Assembly: GCA_028701945.1 (NCBI GenBank)
Contig: JAQVPT010000268.1
Span: forward strand, 1-5,018
Reading direction: 5' to 3'
From: Bacteroidales bacterium
Lineage (GTDB): Bacteria; Bacteroidota; Bacteroidia; Bacteroidales; ML635J-15
Length of the DNA: 5,018 nucleotides
Shown here: positions 1 to 5,018 of the stretch, in pieces
Numbering within the stretch: position 1 is the stretch's first letter
How the letters are laid out: the number at the start of each line of letters is the position of its first letter
Notes under the pieces: model-generated
What the model was told of the DNA's origin: nothing
Databases searched by the model: none
Seen by the model: the letters and a program-made list of their open reading frames with translations, nothing else
Made by a program: the position numbers and the translations under genes

Positions 1-89
1 AATTGTCCGATTTATAGGGGGTTAGACCAACATAACAGGCAAGCACTAAATAATTACAGTATTATTACCAAAACTCTGAGTTTAAATTC

Positions 90-97
90 TATTTTTG
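90..97 (+). promoter_or_regulatory. Possible Bacteroidota -7 promoter box for the nucleoid-associated protein gene
   Basis: The octamer TATTTTTG matches the TAnnTTTG consensus of the -7 element used by the Bacteroidota primary sigma factor. It ends 19 bases before the ATG at 117, so the leader would be short. No convincing TTTG/TTG -33 element is found at the expected distance upstream (about positions 64-72), which weakens the call. No Shine-Dalgarno sequence lies between the box and the ATG, which is normal for this phylum. I recognise nothing else in bases 1-89. Confidence 0.4.
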
Positions 98-116
98 TAA
101 CTAAATATAATGAGTA

Positions 117-1163
117 ATGAAAATAAACGCAAGTACAGCAATTTTAGAATCCTTGGCAATACATTTTGTCGGCAACAAAAACAATGATGAGAACCTAGTA
201 CTATCAAAAGAAGAGACTAACTTTACAGACGAAATAGGAACACTATTAAGCGAGCACTTATTTTCAGCTTTTAAATTTGATGAATTTTATCAATTTTACC
301 ACGAAGCAGAATTGGAACTTAACGAAGTTTTCACTTATGCAAGCAAGATTTTTGATGATAATGACGAATTGTACGAGCAAAGTCGCAATCTAGCAATGCA
401 CTTGTTTAAACAAACGATGCACCCAAAAATTAAAGCAGGTGAGTTTTACACAATATATTTTAGAGATTGCGAAGTAGATGGTAAACTAGTTGACGCAATT
501 GGATTATTCAAAACTGAAACAAAAGACGCATTTTTTAAAGTAAGTGAAGAAAACGACAGTTTTAATTTGAATGTAGAAACAGGAATAAATCTAAAAAAAC
601 CTGATAAAGGCTGCATAATTTTCAATACTCAAAAAGAAGACGGTTATCTTGTCTCGGTAATTGACAAAGCGAGTAAAGGCGGCGAAGCTATATATTGGAT
701 TGACGACTTTTTAAATGTTCAGAACAGGAAAGATGAGTATTTTCAAACCAAGAATGTAATGAGTTTTTGCAAAAATTATGTTCACGACAAACTACCCGAA
801 AAGTACGAAGTATCAAAAGCCGATCAGGCAGATTTGCTAAATAAATCAATAAAGTATTTTAAAGAGTCGGAGATATTTGATGTTAATATGTTTGCCGACG
901 AGGTTATTCAAGACCCTGAAATTATAAAAGATTTTAAAGCATACAAATCAGATTTTGAAAGTGAGAATGCAATTGACATGAATGAAAGTTTTGAGATTTC
1001 TGGAGCAGCAGTAAAAACACAATCTAGATTTTTTAAAAGCAAAATAAAGCTTGATAAGAATTTTCATATTTATGTTCATGGCAAACGAGATTATATTGAG
1101 AAAGGTTTTGATAGCAGCAATGGACTAAATTATTACAAGTTGTATTTTGAAAATGAGGAGTAA
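117..1163 (+). CDS. Nucleoid-associated protein, NdpA/YejK (NA37) family
   Basis: A complete 348-residue cytoplasmic protein that resembles the NA37 family, whose E. coli member YejK/NdpA (about 335 residues) is nucleoid-associated. The recognition rests on overall pattern: a helical N-terminal part (residues 36-100), then the stretch SRNLAMHLFKQTMHPKIKAG (89-108), the beta-rich segment leading to DAIGLFKTE (126-134), GINLKKPDKGCIIFN (156-170), and YWIDDFLNV (193-201). The last 140 residues are charged and helix-rich, ending in a possible beta pair. There is no signal peptide or membrane segment. Length matches the family, so it is intact. The ATG at 117 is chosen because it gives the usual N-terminus and follows a -7-like box; another ATG at 110 is in a different frame and stops after 25 codons. 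The family's exact role is poorly defined; DNA binding is assumed from relatives. It stands alone, convergent to the minus-strand genes. Confidence 0.85.
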   Translation: MKINASTAILESLAIHFVGNKNNDENLVLSKEETNFTDEIGTLLSEHLFSAFKFDEFYQFYHEAELELNEVFTYASKIFDDNDELYEQSRNLAMHLFKQTMHPKIKAGEFYTIYFRDCEVDGKLVDAIGLFKTETKDAFFKVSEENDSFNLNVETGINLKKPDKGCIIFNTQKEDGYLVSVIDKASKGGEAIYWIDDFLNVQNRKDEYFQTKNVMSFCKNYVHDKLPEKYEVSKADQADLLNKSIKYFKESEIFDVNMFADEVIQDPEIIKDFKAYKSDFESENAIDMNESFEISGAAVKTQSRFFKSKIKLDKNFHIYVHGKRDYIEKGFDSSNGLNYYKLYFENEE

Positions 1164-1175
1164 TAATTAGTATTC

Positions 1176-1234
1176 GCAAACAAACACCAAATAATGTATT
1201 ATTATTCGCTTCGCTCATAAGCTCGTATGTTTGC
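1176..1234. repeat. Long-loop inverted repeat just after the nucleoid protein gene
   Basis: GCAAACA (1176-1182) is the reverse complement of TGTTTGC (1228-1234). Inside the 45-base loop are two smaller inverted repeats: ATAAT-GT-ATTAT (1191-1202) and GCTT...AAGC (1208-1211 with 1219-1222). The start lies 12 bases after the stop codon, so it could help end the plus-strand transcript, but there is no clear T-tract and the outer stem is short. Treat it as a structural curiosity rather than a proven terminator. Confidence 0.35.
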
Positions 1235-1252
1235 AAAATATAGAATTGTAAA
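1230..1252 (+). repeat. Left copy of a near-direct repeat flanking the repeat block
   Basis: Reads TTTGCAAAATATA, three bases, then TTGTAAA. A close relative, TTTGCAAATATA, two bases, TTGTAAA, occurs at 1726-1745 in the same orientation. Together they bracket the palindrome-rich stretch. The match could be chance in AT-rich DNA. Confidence 0.35.
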
Positions 1253-1310
1253 TCGACCTAGTCTAAAATATATAACCGATCTCTAATCTAATGAAACACT
1301 TGCAAAACTA

Positions 1311-1377
1311 ACCCCGTCTCTTTTAGGGCGGGGATAAAGGACATCAACGAGAAAAAAGGCTTTAGCCATGACAATAA
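1311..1377 (+). repeat. Partial copy of a REP-like palindromic element (copy 1)
   Basis: This contains a GC-rich hairpin, CCCCG (1312-1316) with CGGGG (1329-1333), followed by the palindrome GGCTTTAGCC (1358-1367). Positions 1352-1377 align without gaps to 1499-1524 of copy 2, with 21 of 26 bases identical by hand. The layout (GC-rich hairpin, A-rich spacer, GCTTTAGCC end) is the same as in copy 2, but the matching left arm, AGGGCTAAAGC, is missing. It therefore looks like a decayed or half-size unit. Short palindromes built on GGCTTTAGCC look like a dispersed-repeat type found in Bacteroidota intergenic regions; that is my recollection and was not checked by a search. Confidence 0.55.
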
Positions 1378-1433
1378 TAAAATTAAAAAAAACAGACTAT
1401 TTCATTCAATTTAAAAAGACGTATAGTATTATA

Positions 1434-1519
1434 GTTCAGGGCTAAAGCCCGACATAATTTTTATTAATCCCCCCGACCTGAAGGTCAGGGTTATTAATAA
1501 AAAGAGCTTTAGCCCTAAC
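1434..1519 (+). repeat. REP-like nested palindromic element (copy 2, complete)
   Basis: An 86-base imperfect palindrome with three nested stems. The outer arms AGGGCTAAAGC (1438-1448) and GCTTTAGCCCT (1506-1516) are perfect over 11 bp and extend by GTT/AAC if one C (1437) is bulged. The middle arms TTTTTATTAAT (1458-1468) and ATTAATAAAAA (1493-1503) are perfect over 11 bp. The tip is CCC-GACCT (1471-1473, 1475-1479) with AGGTC-GGG (1482-1486, 1488-1490), one mismatch and a tiny loop. The left arm is itself a palindrome, GGGCTAAAGCCC (1439-1450). It carries no coding capacity. It is probably a REP/MITE-type non-autonomous element; it could also act as a bidirectional terminator because of its position. 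Confidence 0.75.
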
Positions 1520-1522
1520 AAT

Positions 1523-1546
1523 GACATGTTTTAGAAACGACATGTC
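1523..1546. repeat. Short inverted repeat GACATG/CATGTC
   Basis: GACATG (1523-1528) pairs with CATGTC (1541-1546) across a 12-base loop. Because ACATGT is itself a palindrome, the same heptamer GACATGT also occurs as a direct repeat (1523-1529 and 1539-1545). It directly abuts copy 2 of the REP-like element and may be part of a larger composite repeat. Confidence 0.5.
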
Positions 1547-1556
1547 TGCTCGACAC

Positions 1557-1586
1557 AATTGGCTTCGCCAAACTTCGGTTCCAATT
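1557..1586. repeat. Inverted repeat AATTGG/CCAATT with two inner mini-hairpins
   Basis: AATTGG (1557-1562) and CCAATT (1581-1586) enclose 18 bases that fold again: AAC-TTCG-GTT (1571-1580) has a C(TTCG)G tetraloop, an especially stable loop in RNA. An alternative, GGC-TTC-GCC (1561-1569), would compete with the outer stem. No T-tract follows on either strand, so an intrinsic terminator is not well supported. Confidence 0.55.
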
Positions 1587-1629
1587 ATTTTGCTTTACTC
1601 ACACTTATAACTGATTTTAAAGAGTGTTC

Positions 1630-1715
1630 GTGAGCTGCTTCGCAGGTTCACAGCTGGAGCTGCCAGTCAGCCAGCTGGCGGATCAGGTCAACGCACGGAG
1701 TTACGAATTCTGATC
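1630..1715. repeat. GC-rich cluster of back-to-back palindromes
   Basis: Four inverted repeats lie end to end. GTGAG-CTGC pairs with GCAG-G-TTCAC (1630-1651, TTC loop, one bulged G and one G-T pair). CAGCT pairs with AGCTG (1651-1662). GCCAG pairs with CTGGC (1662-1679, including the perfect palindrome CCAGCTGG at 1671-1678). GATCAG pairs with CTGATC (1681-1715). The word AGCTG occurs four times and CAGCTGG twice. G+C is about 58 percent against a strongly AT-rich background. It is not coding in any obvious way. It may be the core of a dispersed intergenic element of foreign origin. Confidence 0.55.
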
Positions 1716-1725
1716 AAAGCCAAAA

Positions 1726-1745
1726 TTTGCAAATATATTTGTAAA
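1726..1745 (+). repeat. Right copy of the near-direct repeat flanking the repeat block
   Basis: TTTGCAAATATA, two bases, TTGTAAA; this is the partner of 1230-1252, with one fewer A and one fewer spacer base. It overlaps a small palindrome, TTTGT-AA-ACAAA (1738-1749). Confidence 0.35.
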
Positions 1746-1760
1746 CAAACTTATAATATT

Positions 1761-1786
1761 AACTTATTATTTTGACAAAATAAGTT
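1761..1786 (-). terminator. Hairpin downstream of the minus-strand exported-protein gene
   Basis: AACTTATT (1761-1768) and AATAAGTT (1779-1786) form an 8-bp stem, or alternatively AACTTA plus TTTT (1761-1766, 1770-1773) pairs with AAAATAAGTT, leaving a GAC loop. On the minus strand it begins 13 bases after the stop codon at 1800, the right place for a terminator. The stem is AT-only apart from one G-C pair, and the bases after it are AT-rich without a true T-run, so the function is uncertain. Confidence 0.4.
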
Positions 1787-1799
1787 TTCTGGGCAAAAA

Positions 1800-2375
1800 T
1801 TAGAATTGAAAACTCGCTTTGATAACTGGATTTGAATATGGCGAATAATAAGACTCACTAAAATTATACAAAACCATAAACACCAAATATGACCTCTGAC
1901 CTATTGGGGATTGATATGCAATTCCTGCTAGTGGAGTATAAACCCATGCCGGTTGGTTCGGAAGCTGAATGACATAATAATTACTAATATTCAAATATGA
2001 CAACTCCCCGTATAATAACAACCCACCAGCGTCATTAATAGGAATTGCATCGCCAAGTCTTTTAATAATAGTAAAAGATGCAAAAATATTAGCACCATAA
2101 GATTGTCCTGAGTAATCATAATACACAGATTTTGTCCAATTGTATGTTCCACCGATACCTGCCGACAATCTGTTTGTTAAACGATATCCTACTGTAGGAT
2201 TAATAGAGATGTATGTATTTGTTCCAAACATTAGCCCAATATTCCCTCCCCAGAACACTCTTTGAGCGGGTGTAGGATCATTTTCGAGATATTGAGCATG
2301 AGCCTCATCATTAACTACAAAACTAAAACACAATATCAATGTCAAAATAATTGTAATATTTTTAAATTTAATCAT
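1800..2375 (-). CDS. Exported protein, probably small outer-membrane beta-barrel; function unknown
   Basis: A 191-residue protein with a clear signal peptide: K3 and K5, a hydrophobic stretch from about I7 to V21, then a likely cut after AHA (residue 27) before QYLEND. The mature part alternates polar and aromatic/hydrophobic residues, for example YISINPTVGYRLTNRLSAG (55-73) and YGANIFASFTI (93-103), and the chain ends in Phe (SFQF). These traits are typical of small Bacteroidota outer-membrane barrels, so that location is inferred. No enzymatic motif is visible. The ATG at 2375 is preferred; the frame also opens with TTG at 2381, only two codons upstream, and a stop lies just beyond it. It follows the GH3 fusion gene by 51 bp in the same direction, so co-transcription is possible, but a -7-like box in the gap suggests it may have its own promoter. 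I do not recognise a named gene. Confidence 0.75.
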   Translation of the reverse strand: MIKFKNITIILTLILCFSFVVNDEAHAQYLENDPTPAQRVFWGGNIGLMFGTNTYISINPTVGYRLTNRLSAGIGGTYNWTKSVYYDYSGQSYGANIFASFTIIKRLGDAIPINDAGGLLLYGELSYLNISNYYVIQLPNQPAWVYTPLAGIAYQSPIGQRSYLVFMVLYNFSESYYSPYSNPVIKASFQF

Positions 2376-2400
2376 AGTCAACTTTTATCATAGACTGCAA

Positions 2401-2408
2401 CAAAATTA
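2401..2408 (-). promoter_or_regulatory. Possible Bacteroidota -7 promoter box for the exported-protein gene
   Basis: On the minus strand these bases read TAATTTTG, a match to TAnnTTTG, 25 bases before the ATG at 2375. It lies in the short gap after the fusion gene's stop. No good -33 TTTG is seen at the usual distance upstream, so the small gene may rely on this box, on read-through from the fusion gene, or on both. Confidence 0.4.
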
Positions 2409-2426
2409 GCATTTTTCAGACATTAT

Positions 2427-5018
2427 TTAATATTTTTCTGTATTTGTTGCATTTTCATTTTTATCAAAACTAATAAAAGATTGATAAAAAGCCTCCTCTA
2501 TTTCTGTACGAATATTTAGTTTAATAATTTGCCAGTTTTCCGCAGACGGGCATACTCTGTTAGAGTTAAAAATAAAAGTGAATTTATATTCAGGATCAAC
2601 CCATACCATAGTCCCAGTATATCCTCCATGCCCATAAGCCAAGTCGCTTGCACTTTTACTACCAATACCTTTAGATGTGTCGGTAGGATGTTTTTTATCG
2701 AACCCCAAACCTCGTCTATTATTTATAGGATTAAACTGATATTTTGTAAATTCGTCTATAACCTCTTTTTTAAGAAAATTTTCGTCTCCATACTCGCCCC
2801 CGTCCAAATACATTTGCATAATTTTAAGTAAATCATTTGCATTAGAGAATAATCCCGCATGTCCCGAAACGCCTCCTAGCATTGCAGCACCTTGATCGTG
2901 AACAAACCCATGTAATAATTGCTTGCGAAAGATCATATCATTTTCAGTCGGAACAATTTGTTCAGGGGAAAAGCGACTCAATGGCAGATATCCAGTAGTC
3001 CAAGCACCAAGTTTGGAATAAAAAGTACTATCTAAATAATTGGGCAATGTCTGATTAGTTTGAGCCTCAACCATCAAAGCAAAAAGATAAAAGCCTAAAT
3101 CTGAATACACATATTTACCATAAGGATTTAAATCTGAAACACATATTTGCTGGTAAATAGAATCAATAAAAGTTTTATTCATGTACATACCAGCAGCCAC
3201 TGGTATTGTATATGTATCTATATAAACAGGACTGTACATCTCGCTTCTAATCTTACTATCAAGTATTGTATTTTTGTAGAAAGGAATCCAAGATTTAAAA
3301 CCTGCACGATGCGTAAGAATATCTTTTATAATCATGTCCTTTTTATTTGACGATTCTAATAATGGGACATGCTGCGAAAGTTTATCTTCGAGATTAAAAA
3401 CGCCTTCCCCATATAATTTCATAAGCGCTGGAAGAGTTCCACTAACCTTAGATACAGAAGCAAGGTCAAAGATGTCCATATCCTTAACTTTAATCTTTTT
3501 ATCATCTGTATGATATCCAAACGAGCGTTGATAAAAAACGATTCCGTTTCGTGCTGCTGCGACCTGTCCACCAGGAAATGCTCCAGCAACAAGCGAAGCA
3601 TCAATAATTGAATCTATACGCAAAAGGATTTGAGAGTCAGCACCAGCATCTTCAGGAATCTGAGTATATTTCAATCTAATTTTTTTGGTATCATAACCAT
3701 CTCCTGACACAAAATTAGAACCTGCACTAACAGGTAGTCTCCCTTTCGCAGGAATACCGCCAAAAATTAACTGAGCCGACAAATCATTAGTTATTTCCCA
3801 ATCATTATAAGATACAATAATTGCACTCATAGCTGATGAGTTTTTAAAAAACGCCAAACTATAAGGATTAGCAAAGACATCAAGAATTAAATTAGTTTCT
3901 AACGCAAGTTTATCGATAAAGTTGATGGTATTTTTCTGTATCTTAAAATTATTAGATGGATACCTACCAGTTCCATGAACGCCAACTATTACGACATCGT
4001 ATTCTTTTAATTTTTCTACTAATTGTTTTTCGCCAAACTTAACCAGATCACTATTAAAAATATAATCATCAGTTTTAGCATAATACTTCATACGGCTTTG
4101 AAAGTCGCTTATTTTGTTAGTCCCAAAAACTATTGTTGCTATGCTTAAAGTATCAAGTCTTTTTAAAGGCAATATCTCATTTGTATTTTTGACAAGCGTT
4201 AATGAATTCTCGATTAGTTTTTGTTGCATTATTTTTGCTTCTGAACTATTTAAGTCTTCATAAATATTATCTGTAGAAATTTGTTTAAATTCACTTAACC
4301 CAGCCCAATACTTTGCACGCAAAATTTTTCTACAACGCATATCAATTTCCTCTTGACTAATCAAACCATTTGCAACAGCTTCTTTTATTTTAGAGATAAC
4401 CAATTCTACGTCGCTAGGAAATAATAATATATCATTTCCTGCTAAAAGAGCCAATACGTCATACTTTCCCTGTTTGTAATAAGTTGTAATTCCGCCCATA
4501 TTAAGAGCATCAGTAATCACAAGCCCCTTAAACCCAAGCTCGTGTTTCAATAATTGGGTTACAGCTTTTGGCGATAAACTTGTAGGTAGATTTGGCGTTG
4601 AATCAATTGTTGGGACAAAAAGATGTGCCACCATTATAGATGAAATTCCTTTATCAATCAAATATCTAAAAGGATATAACTCAAGACTATCAAGTCGATT
4701 ACGGTCATGATATATTACTGGCAAAGACTTATGCGAGTCCACATCGGTATCGCCATGTCCTGGAAAATGTTTTGCGGTAGCGAGAACACCATTATCTTGC
4801 AACCCTTTCATATAATTATATGATTTAATACAGACATTGTTTTTATCTTCGCCAAAAGACCTGTCGTTAATTACAGGATTTAACGAATTATTATTAACAT
4901 CAATAACAGGAGCAAAATTCAAATTCACACCAACTCGTTTAAGCTGACGGGCGAACTCTGCTCCCATATCATAAATTAATTGGTCATCAGCAATTGCACC
5001 TAACAACATTTGACGAGG
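2427..5018 (-). CDS. GH3 beta-N-acetylglucosaminidase (NagZ-like) fused to serine beta-lactamase-fold hydrolase; N-terminus outside window
   Basis: The open frame runs off the right edge: codons for P-R-Q precede the Met at 5009, and PRQM is family-like sequence, so that Met is internal and perhaps 100-140 residues are missing. Residue numbers below count from it (860 residues to the stop). Residues 1 to about 235 are the rest of a GH3 barrel. KHFPGHGDTDVDSH (80-93) is the NagZ signature with the Asp91/His93 general acid-base pair, and ITDALNM (165-171) holds the nucleophile Asp167. Residues 265-430 are GH3 C-terminal-like, from ENSLTLVKN (267-275) to FGGIPAKGRLPVS (416-428). Residues 460-845 are a class C beta-lactamase/AmiE-type domain with Ser518-x-x-Lys521, Tyr635-Ser-Asp637 and His794-Gly-Gly. 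Both active sites look intact. By family knowledge it should trim N-acetylglucosamine from cell-wall fragments, and the second half may cleave the peptide or another amide/ester. A periplasmic or lipoprotein location is inferred, since the signal region is not visible. Confidence 0.88.
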   Translation of the reverse strand, partial: PRQMLLGAIADDQLIYDMGAEFARQLKRVGVNLNFAPVIDVNNNSLNPVINDRSFGEDKNNVCIKSYNYMKGLQDNGVLATAKHFPGHGDTDVDSHKSLPVIYHDRNRLDSLELYPFRYLIDKGISSIMVAHLFVPTIDSTPNLPTSLSPKAVTQLLKHELGFKGLVITDALNMGGITTYYKQGKYDVLALLAGNDILLFPSDVELVISKIKEAVANGLISQEEIDMRCRKILRAKYWAGLSEFKQISTDNIYEDLNSSEAKIMQQKLIENSLTLVKNTNEILPLKRLDTLSIATIVFGTNKISDFQSRMKYYAKTDDYIFNSDLVKFGEKQLVEKLKEYDVVIVGVHGTGRYPSNNFKIQKNTINFIDKLALETNLILDVFANPYSLAFFKNSSAMSAIIVSYNDWEITNDLSAQLIFGGIPAKGRLPVSAGSNFVSGDGYDTKKIRLKYTQIPEDAGADSQILLRIDSIIDASLVAGAFPGGQVAAARNGIVFYQRSFGYHTDDKKIKVKDMDIFDLASVSKVSGTLPALMKLYGEGVFNLEDKLSQHVPLLESSNKKDMIIKDILTHRAGFKSWIPFYKNTILDSKIRSEMYSPVYIDTYTIPVAAGMYMNKTFIDSIYQQICVSDLNPYGKYVYSDLGFYLFALMVEAQTNQTLPNYLDSTFYSKLGAWTTGYLPLSRFSPEQIVPTENDMIFRKQLLHGFVHDQGAAMLGGVSGHAGLFSNANDLLKIMQMYLDGGEYGDENFLKKEVIDEFTKYQFNPINNRRGLGFDKKHPTDTSKGIGSKSASDLAYGHGGYTGTMVWVDPEYKFTFIFNSNRVCPSAENWQIIKLNIRTEIEEAFYQSFISFDKNENATNTEKY

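Larger units (their letters stand above)
1164..1799. other. Convergent intergenic region rich in inverted repeats
   Basis: This 636-bp gap lies between the 3' ends of two convergent transcription units. I find no protein-coding stretch with family resemblance, no tRNA or rRNA, and no transposase remnant. It contains at least seven separate inverted repeats, listed individually. Base composition is uneven: most is strongly AT-rich, but positions 1630-1715 are about 58 percent G+C by hand count. Convergent gaps carry no promoters, so they are a common refuge for REP-like elements. Some of these hairpins may also serve as transcription terminators for the flanking genes. Confidence 0.8.

Noticed and set aside
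110..187. Out-of-frame ATG at 110 opening a 25-codon frame overlapping the start of the nucleoid protein gene
   Set aside because: Too short and without features; no evidence that it acts as a leader peptide, although translation start competition cannot be excluded.
1033..1236. Minus-strand open frame of 67 codons overlapping the end of the nucleoid protein gene
   Set aside because: It lies mostly antisense to a well-supported gene, its product has no family resemblance or signal peptide, and its start falls in the repeat after the gene.
1311..1524. CRISPR array suggested by recurring GCTTTAGCC units
   Set aside because: There are only two diverged copies of unequal length, with no regular spacers and no cas genes; the symmetry is that of nested palindromes.
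2376..2381. TTG at 2381 as the start of the exported protein
   Set aside because: An ATG lies two codons downstream and gives a normal signal peptide; TTG starts are rarer, and nothing nearby favours it.
2529..2831. Plus-strand open frame of 100 codons
   Set aside because: It is wholly antisense to the serine hydrolase domain, whose motifs are intact; the translation looks random.
3147..3350. Plus-strand open frame of 67 codons
   Set aside because: Antisense to the fusion gene, with no recognisable features.
3419..3604. Minus-strand open frame of 61 codons in another frame
   Set aside because: It overlaps the SxxK region of the fusion gene out of frame; the leucine-rich product is a by-product of the real reading frame.
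5007..5009. ATG at 5009 as the true start of the fusion gene
   Set aside because: The frame stays open to the window edge, the preceding codons fit the family, and starting here would leave out the front part of the GH3 barrel and any export signal.

Overview
The window looks like chromosomal DNA of a member of the Bacteroidota (Bacteroidetes). It is AT-rich. Two TAnnTTTG boxes, the -7 element used by the primary sigma factor of this phylum, sit upstream of genes, and no clear Shine-Dalgarno sequence precedes the starts. The protein types also fit: a NA37/NdpA-type nucleoid-associated protein, a small exported beta-barrel-like protein ending in Phe, and a large GH3-plus-serine-hydrolase fusion. 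The species cannot be named from this sequence.

Layout: (1) positions 117-1163 on the plus strand encode a 348-residue nucleoid-associated protein of the NdpA/YejK (NA37) family. (2) Positions 1164-1799 form a 636-bp convergent intergenic region with no credible gene. It is packed with inverted repeats: two diverged copies of a palindromic element built on GGCTTTAGCC, several smaller hairpins, and a GC-rich cluster of back-to-back palindromes. (3) Positions 1800-2375 on the minus strand encode a 191-residue secreted, probably outer-membrane, protein of unknown function. (4) Positions 2427-5018 on the minus strand encode most of a two-enzyme protein: a NagZ-like GH3 beta-N-acetylglucosaminidase fused to a serine beta-lactamase-fold hydrolase. 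Its N-terminus lies beyond the right edge of the window.

How they may work together: the two minus-strand genes are 51 bp apart in the same direction and may be co-transcribed, although a -7-like box in the gap could give the small gene its own promoter. The fusion enzyme most likely acts on cell-wall (peptidoglycan) fragments outside the cytoplasm. It joins in one chain two activities that Bacillus subtilis encodes as neighbouring genes (NagZ and AmiE). The nucleoid protein gene is convergent to these and probably unrelated in function.

The most interesting items are the intact active sites of both halves of the fusion and the dense, structured repeat block between the convergent genes. I see no clear sign of a new defence or mobile system: no transposase, recombinase, CRISPR array or tRNA is visible.
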